A stretch of DNA of 64,000 nucleotides from an uncultured Alphaproteobacteria bacterium (lineage in GTDB: Bacteria; Pseudomonadota; Alphaproteobacteria; HIMB59; GCA-002718135). Both the position numbers and the translations under genes were made by a program. The stretch lies in assembly GCA_902610845.1 (NCBI GenBank), contig CACLXJ010000005.1, forward strand, positions 1-64,000, in the 5' to 3' direction. Positions 38,505 through 48,847 of this stretch are shown here, in pieces (position 1 is the first letter of the stretch; the number at the start of each line of letters is the position of its first letter). The notes beneath the pieces are model-generated. The model was not told where the DNA came from and did no database searches. It saw only the letters and a list, made by a program, of their open reading frames with translations.

Positions 38505-40316
38505 ATGCTAGTGAATATTGTTTTATTTATTTTTTTCTACATATCATCTGCACTTATGGTGATCGGTTATGGTCAGCTTTCTAAATCTTTAATAATTTCT
38601 AATCAAAAAAATTTTAATGAAATTGGATTTATTGGATTATTTGGATTTTTATTTTTATACTTTATTTCTTCAATTATTATTTTTTTTAATAATATAAATA
38701 ATTATGTTTCTAGTATCATTTTTTTATTAGGCATTACTTTATTTTTTATTTTTTTATTAAAAAAACAATATAATAAAAAATCATTAATCATATTTTCATT
38801 TATAATTATAATTTTTTTGCCTTTAGCAATAATTTCAGAACCAAATGAAGATTTTTTCTTTTACTATAAACCTTACATGAATTATTTACAGAATTCGAAA
38901 ATTATTTTTGGTATTGTAAATGTAAATAGTACATTGGCTTTTTCAACTTATAGTCTTTATGATATTATTATATTTTTTAATATAAGTGAAAAATTTGAAA
39001 ATAATTTTTCAATTCCTATTTTGATTTTTTACTTTTTTTATTTAACTTTCCTTATCGAATTATTATTTAAAAAATTCAACATTTTTTATTTTGTTGTTTT
39101 ATTCCTTAGTATTGTGAGTTTTGCTAAATTAAGAGATTTGGGGACAAGTATACCTCCGCAATTATTATTGATAATTATTGCATGTTTAATCTACTACCTT
39201 CTATTAAATGGATTTAAAGAAGAGATTATAACAAAAATATTTTTGTTATTAGTTTTTGCAATTTTATTAAGATTTAACAGTATCATAGTAATACCACTAA
39301 TTTTATTATTATTTATTCGTTATTATAAATTCATACTGCATTATTTAATTAATAATAAAAGAAGTGTTATATTTATGTTTATTGTTTTAGCATTATTTTT
39401 TTCTAAAAATATTATAAATAGTGGTTGTTTAGTATACCCTGTTAAAACTTTATGTTTTGATAATCTTTATTGGTCTTCAAACCTCAAAGTAACCGAACAA
39501 AAATATAATAAATTAAGCTCAGACTCTAAGGGATGGGCATTTTATGCAAAGGAAAATTTCAAAATCACAGATAAATTTATATGGACAAACTTAGAAAAGG
39601 AAAATTTTTATAATTATAATTCTTATCTAAAAACATCTCCTATATTTTGGTCTCAATATTGGATTAAAGATCCTAATTATAAAAAAATTTTAAATTTATT
39701 TCTTTTGGGTTTATTTGCACTCATTATACTCAATACTTTTAAAAGGGGTAAAATCAATAAAAATAATATTGATAAAAAAAATATATTTGTTTTTTTTACT
39801 TCAATTTTTTTAGTAATTGTTTTTTGGTTTCTAGTATCACCTCAGATGCGTTATGGGGGATACTTTTGCTTCATTATTTTTGTAAGCTTAATTGTAAGTT
39901 TATTTGATAAATATATAAATAGAAATAGTCATATAGTAACACTAATTTTTTTAATTGTACTTGCAGTTAGCTATGTGAATATAAAAAATATTCAAAGAGT
40001 ATATAAAGACTTTGGAGAAAACAAATTTATCAATTTTCCATGGCCAAATAATCATAAATTAAATAAAAATATTGATTACACTACATTTACAAAGGATAGT
40101 ACCTTGTATAATCAAAGATTAAGAACTAAAAAATTAGTTTTTGATAATGGAGAACAAGCTATTCTAATGTGTGGTGATATAGATTTTCCATGTATACCAG
40201 TTGGCAAAGAAGTCTGCTTAGGAGAAAAAACAGTCTATAATTCTTTTATTTTTTATAAAAAGAATACAAGAGAAAATCAATGTTATGAATTTATGAACAA
40301 AAATATATTATATTGA
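38505..40316 (+). CDS. Polytopic membrane protein, GT-C-like candidate
   Basis: Many hydrophobic segments; SGCLVYPVKTLCF; shares motifs with 45531-47048 product. Confidence 0.65.
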   Translation: MLVNIVLFIFFYISSALMVIGYGQLSKSLIISNQKNFNEIGFIGLFGFLFLYFISSIIIFFNNINNYVSSIIFLLGITLFFIFLLKKQYNKKSLIIFSFIIIIFLPLAIISEPNEDFFFYYKPYMNYLQNSKIIFGIVNVNSTLAFSTYSLYDIIIFFNISEKFENNFSIPILIFYFFYLTFLIELLFKKFNIFYFVVLFLSIVSFAKLRDLGTSIPPQLLLIIIACLIYYLLLNGFKEEIITKIFLLLVFAILLRFNSIIVIPLILLLFIRYYKFILHYLINNKRSVIFMFIVLALFFSKNIINSGCLVYPVKTLCFDNLYWSSNLKVTEQKYNKLSSDSKGWAFYAKENFKITDKFIWTNLEKENFYNYNSYLKTSPIFWSQYWIKDPNYKKILNLFLLGLFALIILNTFKRGKINKNNIDKKNIFVFFTSIFLVIVFWFLVSPQMRYGGYFCFIIFVSLIVSLFDKYINRNSHIVTLIFLIVLAVSYVNIKNIQRVYKDFGENKFINFPWPNNHKLNKNIDYTTFTKDSTLYNQRLRTKKLVFDNGEQAILMCGDIDFPCIPVGKEVCLGEKTVYNSFIFYKKNTRENQCYEFMNKNILY

Positions 40317-40324
40317 CAAATTTA

Positions 40325-41401
40325 CTATTTTTTCCAGTTATAAGATGTATTCATTGAATAGTTCCAAACACTACCAACAAAAGCACCAAGTAAAACAGCA
40401 AAATATATATTGAGTAAATTGTCGTATAACATTTTTGCAATAATAAAATTAAAAACTGCGCCAAATGAACAAAAGAAGTAGTATTTAATTAAACCCATAT
40501 AAAATAATTTTCCTCTTTTTTTTAAATCTGAGTATGTAATTTCATTATTTAAGATAAAATTAAAGAATATTGTAAGTATTATACTAAAAAGTAGAGATGG
40601 AATAAAATTTAAAAAAAACTGCAATATATAAAATACTCCTAGTTGAAAAATTACTCCAAGTGAGCCAATAAATGAATAAATAAAATATCTAGCAGGTATA
40701 ATTTTACCTATTAATTTATCAATTATTAAAGCAATAAAATCTATTAATACTTTACTGTTTAATTTACTCTCTCCACTGTATCTTTTTTGAAATTTAAATG
40801 GAATTTCAGAATATTTAATTGTATTTTTTGTAGTTAGAATAATATCAAGTAACAACTTAAATCCAATATTAGATAATTTTTTATAATTTTTTTTTAAAAA
40901 TTGATTACGTACTATAAAGTATCCAGTTAATACATCTGAATAATTAATTTTAAATAATTTCTTTAAAAGGTAATTTACAAACAAGGAGGCTCTGTATCTT
41001 TTTTGATGTAAAAATTCATTTCTCTCTAAAAATCTACTAGCAGAAACTATGTCTAAATTTTTATTACGAATTTCATCATACAAATTTTTTATTTTACTTG
41101 GCGGATGCTGTAAATCACCATCAATAAAAATAACGTACTCAGCATTTGATGATAAAGCACCTTGAATTAATGCTGATGACAAGCCTCTATTTTCAAATCT
41201 TTTAATAAGACAAATATTATTTTCTATATTTTGTAATTTATTTATTGCATTTGCTGTTTGGTTATCTTCACTATCATCTACAAATATTACTTCCCATATT
41301 ATATTTTGATTATCTAAATTTTTTTTTATTTCGTAAAAAAGTTTATTTATATTTTCTTTCTCATTTAATGTTGGGATAATTATTGAAATATTTTTTTTCA
41401 T
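40325..41401 (-). CDS. GT2 family glycosyltransferase fused to GtrA-like membrane domain
   Basis: IIPTLNEKENINKLFYEIKKNL, VFIDGDLQHPPSKIKNL (DPM1-like); C-terminal GtrA-like TM region RYFIYSFIGSLGVIFQLGVFYILQFFL. Confidence 0.9.
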   Translation of the reverse strand: MKKNISIIIPTLNEKENINKLFYEIKKNLDNQNIIWEVIFVDDSEDNQTANAINKLQNIENNICLIKRFENRGLSSALIQGALSSNAEYVIFIDGDLQHPPSKIKNLYDEIRNKNLDIVSASRFLERNEFLHQKRYRASLFVNYLLKKLFKINYSDVLTGYFIVRNQFLKKNYKKLSNIGFKLLLDIILTTKNTIKYSEIPFKFQKRYSGESKLNSKVLIDFIALIIDKLIGKIIPARYFIYSFIGSLGVIFQLGVFYILQFFLNFIPSLLFSIILTIFFNFILNNEITYSDLKKRGKLFYMGLIKYYFFCSFGAVFNFIIAKMLYDNLLNIYFAVLLGAFVGSVWNYSMNTSYNWKK

Positions 41402-41540
41402 TTTTCTCTTTCTAATCTTTCTAAAATATTTTCATAAATTAGCTATACCATAAATTAAAAATATCATGAGTACTTGTAAGAACTATATGAGACGAAACGT
41501 TTTTTTATTGATAAATTATTTAATGAAAATACCCATTTTA

Positions 41541-41630
41541 TGGCGGAGAGAGAGGGATTCGAACCCTCGGTAGTATTGCTACTACACACGCTTTCCAAGC
41601 GTGCTGATTAAACCGCTCTCACATCTCTCC
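41541..41630 (-). tRNA. tRNA-Ser(GGA), CCA encoded
   Basis: Reverse strand GGAGAGATGTGAGAGCGGTTTAATCAGCACGCTTGGAAAGCGTGTGTAGTAGCAATACTACCGAGGGTTCGAATCCCTCTCTCTCCGCCA; 7-bp acceptor stem, long variable arm, anticodon GGA. Confidence 0.97.
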
Positions 41631-41711
41631 AGTTATTATTATAAAACTTATTTATTTCTTTATATTGAATAGAATATATAACTTTAAACATATTAAAATA
41701 AATAATTTTTT

Positions 41712-42410
41712 ATGCAAAGTCTGAGTATAATAATACCAGTTTATAATGAGGAAAAAACTCTATTAAACGTATTAAATAAAGTTAAGAAATTACATACTAT
41801 CTGTGATCTCGAAGTTATTATTGTTAATGATGGATCTTCAGACAAATCCAAGGAAATCATAGATAATAATGAAAATTTATTCAGCAAAGCTATTCACTTA
41901 AAAAAAAATTCCGGAAAAGGGAAAGCTGTTATTGAAGGAATTAAAAAATGTAATCTTGATTACATATTAATACAAGATGCAGATCTAGAGTATGATCCAA
42001 ACGATATCAAAGTTTTTTTGGAGGAAAATAAAAGGTTCAACTACGATCTAATAATGGGAAGTCGATTTATTGGAACACGTAGGTCTGTTTTGCATTTCTG
42101 GCATATGTTAGGAAATAAATTTATTACATTTTTATTCAATTTTTTAAATAATACTACCTTCACTGACATTTATTGTTGCTACTGTATGTTTAGAAGAAAT
42201 TCAATAAATGTAGAAAATTTAAAATGTAATAATTGGGGTCAACAAGCAGAGATTTTGACATACGTAGTTAATAAAAACTCAAAAATATTTGAAATTGGTG
42301 TTAACTATCATGGAAGGACATATAATGAAGGTAAGAAAATAAGATATTATGATGTATTTTCAGTCATATACTGGATATTTGCGACTAAAATTAAAAAATA
42401 TTTTATATGA
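41712..42410 (+). CDS. Glycosyltransferase family 2 protein
   Basis: LSIIIPVYNEEKTLLNVLNKV; VIIVNDGSSDKSKEII; LIQDADLEYDPNDI. Confidence 0.93.
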   Translation: MQSLSIIIPVYNEEKTLLNVLNKVKKLHTICDLEVIIVNDGSSDKSKEIIDNNENLFSKAIHLKKNSGKGKAVIEGIKKCNLDYILIQDADLEYDPNDIKVFLEENKRFNYDLIMGSRFIGTRRSVLHFWHMLGNKFITFLFNFLNNTTFTDIYCCYCMFRRNSINVENLKCNNWGQQAEILTYVVNKNSKIFEIGVNYHGRTYNEGKKIRYYDVFSVIYWIFATKIKKYFI

Positions 42411-43588
42411 AGTGTAAAATTTGTAATTCTAATAATATATCTGAGGTAATAAATCTTGGAAAACAACCATTAGCTAATAAATACCCAAAAAATAATTTAG
42501 AAATTAATAATGAAAAAAAATTTACACTAAAAATATTATTCTGTGGAAGTTGTAGATCAGGACAAATAAAAAAAATAGTAAATAGAAATATTTTATTTGA
42601 AGATTATTATTATCTATCGTCTGTAAATAAAAAATTAAGAGAACATTTTGAGGACCTTGCTTTAAAGATTAAAAAATATAATTTCGTAGTAGATATAGGA
42701 TCTAATGATGGTATTTTATTAAAACCTCTTAGGAAATTAAAAGTAAAATCAATAGGTATAGATCCGTCCATTAATGTTGGGAAAATAGCTAATGACAGAG
42801 GTTTAGAAACTTTTGTAGGTTTTTTTGATATTAATATTATTAAAAAAATATTAAAAAAGTATGAAAAGCCTGATCTAATAGTTGCTTCTAGTGTTGTTAC
42901 ACATTTAGAAAAACCTATTAAGTTTGCAAAAGATATTAAGCGTTTAATAAAAAAAGATGGAACTTTAATAATTGAGATAGAATATCTACAAAATTTTTTG
43001 AAAAACTTAGAGTTTGAAAGATTTTATTTTGATAGACCATTTTATTACTCAGCAAATTCCATAAAAAAACTTTTTAAAAATGTTGGTATGACTTTATATG
43101 ATATAGAGAAAATAAATACTCATGGTGGATCATTACGATGTTTTATTAAAAATTCTAGAAATATAAAAATTACAAATAGATGTAAAATAATATTAAATGA
43201 TGAGAAAAAACAGTTAAGTCTGAATAAATTTAAAAAATTTAATAATAAAATTTATCAAAGTTCTAAAATTTTTAAAGACAAACTAACCAGCCTTAAGAAG
43301 AAAGGTAGCAAAATTATTGGATATGGCTCTCCAGCTAGGGTTTCGACAATTACAAATGTTGCAAAAATAAATTCTAATTTAATTGAGTATATTATCGATG
43401 ATAGTCCACTGAAACAAAATAGATTTTCTCCTGGGATGCATATTAAAATTCTACCAAGAAAAAATAATATTAGTAATCAAATTGATACAGTAATAGTATT
43501 TGCTTATGAATATTTTAATGATATTAAAAAATATTTTGGCAAAAGAAAAATACAATTTTACAAACCTATACCATTTAGAAAGCTATAA
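42407..43588 (+). CDS. Class I SAM methyltransferase with N-terminal zinc-binding domain (NDP-sugar C-methyltransferase type)
   Basis: MKCKICNSNNISEVINLGKQPLANKYPK...LFCGSCRSGQ; VVDIGSNDGILLKPLR; C-terminal KGSKIIGYGSPARVSTITN...YIIDDSPLKQNRFSPGMHIKI. Confidence 0.87.
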   Translation: MKCKICNSNNISEVINLGKQPLANKYPKNNLEINNEKKFTLKILFCGSCRSGQIKKIVNRNILFEDYYYLSSVNKKLREHFEDLALKIKKYNFVVDIGSNDGILLKPLRKLKVKSIGIDPSINVGKIANDRGLETFVGFFDINIIKKILKKYEKPDLIVASSVVTHLEKPIKFAKDIKRLIKKDGTLIIEIEYLQNFLKNLEFERFYFDRPFYYSANSIKKLFKNVGMTLYDIEKINTHGGSLRCFIKNSRNIKITNRCKIILNDEKKQLSLNKFKKFNNKIYQSSKIFKDKLTSLKKKGSKIIGYGSPARVSTITNVAKINSNLIEYIIDDSPLKQNRFSPGMHIKILPRKNNISNQIDTVIVFAYEYFNDIKKYFGKRKIQFYKPIPFRKL

Positions 43589-44628
43589 TGAGTTTTTTTT
43601 TAGAAAAAGATATTGATAAAATAATAAAAAATACAAAAAATATTTCTAAATATTTTAGTGGAAAGAATATATTAATTACTGGAGGAAATGGATTTTTAGG
43701 TAAATATTTTGTAGAAGTTTTTAAAGAATATAACAAATTTTTAAAAAAACCTGTAAGAGTTATTATTTATGATAAGACATTAAAAAATTCAAAATCATTA
43801 AATTCTACAAATTTTAAATTTATAAAAAAAGATGTCTCCAAAAAATTTGATATAAATATGAAAGTGGATATAATAATTCATGCTGCAGGTATAGCTAGTC
43901 CATTTTATTATAGAAAAAAACCAATAGAAACTTTAGACGTAGCTATAAATGGAACAAGAAACTTGCTAGAGTTTGCAAAAAAACAAAAAGCTAAATTTAT
44001 TTTTTTTAGTTCAAGTGAGATATATGGTGACCCAGATAAATACAATGTTCCTACAAAAGAAACGTATAGAGGTAATGTCAGTTCTATGGGACCAAGAGCT
44101 TGCTACGATGAAAGCAAAAGATTAGGTGAAACAATTTGTTATATATTCAATAAATATCATAAATTACATACAAATATTATTAGACCTTTTAATATTTATG
44201 GCCCAGGTATGGGTCAAAAAGATTATAGAATATTCCCAAATTTTATAAGTAATATCCTAAACAATAAGAAATTAAATATTTATGGATCTGGTAATCAAAC
44301 AAGAACATATTGTTATATTACAGATGCTATTGAAGGATTTATAAGGGTTATGTGTTTTGGTAAGTCTGGAGATGCTTATAATATAGGGACTAATAAACCT
44401 GAAGTTTCAGTAAAAGATATTTATAAAATCTTAAAAAAAATACATGATAAAAATGTAAAAGCTATATTTATCTCTCATCCAAAATCTTATCCAAATGATG
44501 AACCACAAAGGAGATGCCCAGATATAAATAAAGCAAAAAAAGATCTAAAATATAAGAGCAAAGTAAAATTAGAGAAAGGATTGAAATATTTCTTAGATTG
44601 GGCAAAAGATAATTATAAAATTTATTAA
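43588..44628 (+). CDS. NAD-dependent epimerase/dehydratase (extended SDR)
   Basis: NILITGGNGFLGKYFVE; FFSSSEIYGDP; NIIRPFNIYGPGM; YDESKRLGE (YxxxK). Confidence 0.92.
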   Translation: MSFFLEKDIDKIIKNTKNISKYFSGKNILITGGNGFLGKYFVEVFKEYNKFLKKPVRVIIYDKTLKNSKSLNSTNFKFIKKDVSKKFDINMKVDIIIHAAGIASPFYYRKKPIETLDVAINGTRNLLEFAKKQKAKFIFFSSSEIYGDPDKYNVPTKETYRGNVSSMGPRACYDESKRLGETICYIFNKYHKLHTNIIRPFNIYGPGMGQKDYRIFPNFISNILNNKKLNIYGSGNQTRTYCYITDAIEGFIRVMCFGKSGDAYNIGTNKPEVSVKDIYKILKKIHDKNVKAIFISHPKSYPNDEPQRRCPDINKAKKDLKYKSKVKLEKGLKYFLDWAKDNYKIY

Positions 44629-45521
44629 TGATTAATATTGCTGTTGTTGGTTGTGGAAATTGGGCATCAAAGATTATTAATGAGATTAATAACAATAATA
44701 AATTTAATTTAACATCTATAGTCTGTAGAAAAAAAAAGGAAAATATTCCTAAAACAGTAATTTTTGATTCAATAGATAAAATGATAAATTCAAAAATTAA
44801 TGATTCTATTTATGTAGCAGCAGAACCCAAGCTAAACTTGGAGATAGTAAAACTTATTAAAAATAAAAAAATCCCTATTATTTTAGAAAAGCCAATTAGT
44901 GATTCATATGAGAATATTAATGAATTAAAAAATATTATAGAAAAGTACAATTTGATTGCTTTACCAAATCTTACTAATTATTTTTCTGAAAGCTTTATGG
45001 AGTTAAAAAAAATTACCCATGAGAAATATAAAAAAATAAATGAAATAATAATATATGAGGGAAATTTTGGTCCATTCAGAAAAAATATTCATCCTATTTG
45101 GGACTGGGGATTTCACTCAATATCACTTCTATTTCTTCTTTTTGAAGTAGAGAACCTAACAAATATTGATATGAAAATAATTAAATCAAATAACTTTTAC
45201 GGTAAAGGAATTGTGTCAAAATTTTCTTTTAAAATAAATAAGAAAATAAAGGTAAAAATTATAACAGGTAATTTATTCAAAAAGAAATTAAGAAAAATGA
45301 AAATAAAATTTGATGACAATACTTTTATTTTAAATGATATGGTAAAACATAAACTATACTTTAATAATAAATTTATATTTGCAAATAATATAACACCAGT
45401 ATCATCTCTTTTACATAATTTTGAAAAAATAATACAATTAAATAGAAACGAACTTTCAAGAGAACTAATTGATATTTCCTGTAAGACAACAAAATTTCTT
45501 GAAAAATTCTTCAGATGTTAA
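44628..45521 (+). CDS. Gfo/Idh/MocA-like oxidoreductase
   Basis: INIAVVGCGNWASKIINEI; IPIILEKPISDSYENINEL. Confidence 0.82.
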   Translation: MINIAVVGCGNWASKIINEINNNNKFNLTSIVCRKKKENIPKTVIFDSIDKMINSKINDSIYVAAEPKLNLEIVKLIKNKKIPIILEKPISDSYENINELKNIIEKYNLIALPNLTNYFSESFMELKKITHEKYKKINEIIIYEGNFGPFRKNIHPIWDWGFHSISLLFLLFEVENLTNIDMKIIKSNNFYGKGIVSKFSFKINKKIKVKIITGNLFKKKLRKMKIKFDDNTFILNDMVKHKLYFNNKFIFANNITPVSSLLHNFEKIIQLNRNELSRELIDISCKTTKFLEKFFRC

Positions 45522-45530
45522 TTTATAGAT

Positions 45531-47048
45531 ATGAATATAAATTTTATTGACCTAATTTTTTTTCCAGTTTTATCTCTATTGATTTTAATATGTATTTTAG
45601 GGTATGGTATTTTTTTTAATAAATATACTTATATTAATGAAGATAAACTAGGACTTAAAAATTTAATTTTTATACAAGGATTAATTTTTATTGGGTTAGT
45701 TTTCATTTTTATAAATTTTTTTTATCCAATCTCAGATACGTTATCTATTATAACAATATTAATAGGAACATTATTATACGTAATTAATTTTTTAAAAATT
45801 AAAAGAATAAAACCTGAATTAAATTTTCTATTTTTTGTTTTAATATTTAGTTTTATTTATTGTTTTTATGCAGGAATAAGTGATGATTTTATTTATCATT
45901 TCGAAACAATAAAAAATTTTAAAAATAAAAATTTATATGAAATCTTACACGATAGAAGAATAAGTTATAATTCTCATTGGTTATTTTTAACCTCTATTTT
46001 TTCATTAAGTTATTTAAATAGTACATTATTTATTTTAACTTCATTATTTTTTACTATTAGCATTTATGATTTTTTAAAACTATCATTCATAATAACAAAA
46101 AATAAAAACTATTATTTATCAATTTTATCTTTTTTCATTTTAATTTTTTTCTTAGGGGTTTTGAATAATTACAAAGATTTGGGTACTGATATACCAGGTG
46201 TTATTATTAGTATGTATATGTTAATTATTATTTTTAATTATTTTTATAATAAAGATTTTGAATCAATAAATAATGATTTTTTATTTTTACTTTTACTTGG
46301 CTATTTCGCATTCATAATAAAAATTACTAATGTCCTAATCTTTTTATTCTTAGTATTCTTATTTTTTAAACTTAGTCAGAAAAGTAAAAAATACTGGATG
46401 ATTTTAATTATTTCCTTTTATCCATTGCCATGGATTTTTCAAAATTACATAATTAGCGGATGTTTAATTTGGCCAATTAACATGGTGTGTTTTACAAATA
46501 AGGAATCAGCAATTTATGAAACGTATCTTATAGAATCTTTTGCTAAAGGAGATATTACAACGACAATGAAGGTAAATAATTTTGATTGGATCAAAGTATG
46601 GTTTTTTAATCATTTCAATAAATTACTTGAAACATACTTTATATATTTTCTTATACTTATAACACCTATTATTTATTTTTTATTTAAAAAAAACAACAGG
46701 ATGGAAATATCATTTAATTTTTTTAAAAAAAAATATTTAGATCTTAATTACAAATATTTTTTATTAATATTACTTATTTGTAATACTATTTGGTTTATTT
46801 ACGCTCCAGCATATAGATTTGGAATTTTTTATAATTTGTCATTATTAATAACATTGGTACTTCCAATATGGATATTAATGTTAAGAAAAAATTATAATTT
46901 TATAATTAAATATTCAAAAGTTATATTATCACTAATAATTTTTTATTTTGTATATGAAAACATCAATAGAATTGGTTGGTACAACGAAAGGTATAATGTT
47001 TGGCCTCCAATGGAAAATGGTAAAATTTTAGAAAGAATTAAAAATTAA
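45531..47048 (+). CDS. Polytopic membrane protein, GT-C-like candidate; related to 38505-40316 product
   Basis: Many TM segments; [23 protein letters not shown]. Confidence 0.65.
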   Translation: MNINFIDLIFFPVLSLLILICILGYGIFFNKYTYINEDKLGLKNLIFIQGLIFIGLVFIFINFFYPISDTLSIITILIGTLLYVINFLKIKRIKPELNFLFFVLIFSFIYCFYAGISDDFIYHFETIKNFKNKNLYEILHDRRISYNSHWLFLTSIFSLSYLNSTLFILTSLFFTISIYDFLKLSFIITKNKNYYLSILSFFILIFFLGVLNNYKDLGTDIPGVIISMYMLIIIFNYFYNKDFESINNDFLFLLLLGYFAFIIKITNVLIFLFLVFLFFKLSQKSKKYWMILIISFYPLPWIFQNYIISGCLIWPINMVCFTNKESAIYETYLIESFAKGDITTTMKVNNFDWIKVWFFNHFNKLLETYFIYFLILITPIIYFLFKKNNRMEISFNFFKKKYLDLNYKYFLLILLICNTIWFIYAPAYRFGIFYNLSLLITLVLPIWILMLRKNYNFIIKYSKVILSLIIFYFVYENINRIGWYNERYNVWPPMENGKILERIKN

Positions 47049-48847
47049 TTATTGTTCATTTTTAAAGCATTTAAAAAAGTATTTTGGGGGATATCAACTT
47101 TTCCAAACTGTCTCATTCTTTTTTTACCTTTTTTTTGTTTATCTAAAAGTTTATTTTTCCTAGTGACATCTCCACCATATAATTTTTGTGTAACATCTTT
47201 TCTGAATGAGGCTACTGTTTCTCTAGCAATTACTTTTCCACCTATTGCTGCTTGAATGGCTACTTTAAATTGTTGTCTTGGTATAAGATCTTTTAGTCTT
47301 TCACATAAAGCTCTACCTCTTTGTTCAGATCTTTCTTTATGAACTATTAATGAAAGTGCATCAACAGGATCGCCATTTATAAGTATTCCAACTTTCACTA
47401 AATTATTTACCTCATATCCAGTAATTTCATAATCAAAGCTTGCATAGCCTTTTGTAATTGATTTTAATCTATCATAAAAATCAAAAACAACTTCATTAAG
47501 TGGAAGTTTATACTCAACTAATGGTCTATTTCCTGCATAACTCATATTTAGCTGAATACCTCTTTTTGAAGTACATAATTCTAATACTGAGCCCAAAAAT
47601 TCTTCAGGCACAATAATTGTTGCCTTTATCCAAGGCTCTGAAATATTTTCAACTTTTACTGGATCTGGCATATCAGTAGGATTATGCAGATTTATAGTAG
47701 ATCTATCTTTCATTAATATTTTATAAACAACTGATGGGGCAGTAGTTACAAGTTCTAAATTAAATTCTCTTTCAAACCGGTCTCTGATAATTTCTAAATG
47801 TAGTAAACCTAAGAAACCACAACGAAAACCATAACCTAAAGCTGGACTTACTTCTGGTTCATAAGAAAAGCTTGAATCATTTAATGCAAGTTTAGACATA
47901 CTATCTCTCATATGTTCATAGTCATCTGAGTCGACAGGAAACATTCCACAAAAAACGACTGGTTGAGATGGTTTGAAACCTGGAAGAACGTCTTCAGTTG
48001 GAAGTTTATCATCTGTTATTGTGTCACCAACTTTACAATCGGAAACACTTTTAATACCAGAATTTATAAAACCTATTTCTCCTGGTCCAAGTGTACCAAC
48101 TTCAGTTGCTTTAGGAGAAAAAATCCCCACTCTATCAATTGTATAAGTTGCACCTGTTGCCATAAATCTAATTTTTTGACCTTTTTTTAGCTCTCCATTT
48201 ATCACCCTTACAAGTACCACGACACCAAGATAACTGTCATACCAACTATCAACTAACATACATTTTAATTCTTTACTTATTTCACCTGATGGAGATGGAA
48301 GAAGAGTTATAATTTTATTTAATAAATCTTCTATACCTGCACCTGTTTTTGCTGAAACAAGAGAAGTATTGTCTGTTTCAATACCAAGAACATCTTCAAT
48401 TTGTGATTTTATTTTATCTGGCTCAGATGAGGGAAGATCAATTTTATTAAGCACGGGCAAAATTTCATGATCATTATTAATAGCCTGGTACGCATTAGCT
48501 AATGTTTGTGCCTCAACACCCTGTGTAGAATCAACTATTAATAAAGATCCTTCACATGCTGCTAATGATCTAGATACCTCATAAGAAAAATCAACATGTC
48601 CTGGGGTATCCATAATATTAAGTATGTAAGTCTTGCCATCATTTGATTTGTAAGAAAGTCTCACTGTTTGAGCCTTAATTGTAATACCTCTTTCTCTTTC
48701 TAATTCCATTGAGTCTAAAACTTGCTCTTTCATCTCTCTATCCGTTAAACCTCCACAAAACTGTATTAGTCTATCGGCTAACGTTGATTTTCCATGATCT
48801 ATATGAGCAACAATTGAAAAATTACGAATAGAACTAAGTTCAGTCAT
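47045..48847 (-). CDS. lepA: Elongation factor 4
   Basis: [48 protein letters not shown]; full-length. Confidence 0.98.
   Translation of the reverse strand: MTELSSIRNFSIVAHIDHGKSTLADRLIQFCGGLTDREMKEQVLDSMELERERGITIKAQTVRLSYKSNDGKTYILNIMDTPGHVDFSYEVSRSLAACEGSLLIVDSTQGVEAQTLANAYQAINNDHEILPVLNKIDLPSSEPDKIKSQIEDVLGIETDNTSLVSAKTGAGIEDLLNKIITLLPSPSGEISKELKCMLVDSWYDSYLGVVVLVRVINGELKKGQKIRFMATGATYTIDRVGIFSPKATEVGTLGPGEIGFINSGIKSVSDCKVGDTITDDKLPTEDVLPGFKPSQPVVFCGMFPVDSDDYEHMRDSMSKLALNDSSFSYEPEVSPALGYGFRCGFLGLLHLEIIRDRFEREFNLELVTTAPSVVYKILMKDRSTINLHNPTDMPDPVKVENISEPWIKATIIVPEEFLGSVLELCTSKRGIQLNMSYAGNRPLVEYKLPLNEVVFDFYDRLKSITKGYASFDYEITGYEVNNLVKVGILINGDPVDALSLIVHKERSEQRGRALCERLKDLIPRQQFKVAIQAAIGGKVIARETVASFRKDVTQKLYGGDVTRKNKLLDKQKKGKKRMRQFGKVDIPQNTFLNALKMNNN

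Noticed and set aside
41541-41630. tRNA-Ser as an integration site with mobile element
   Set aside because: No integrase/transposase and no duplicated tRNA 3' end noticed nearby; cannot support an integrated element.
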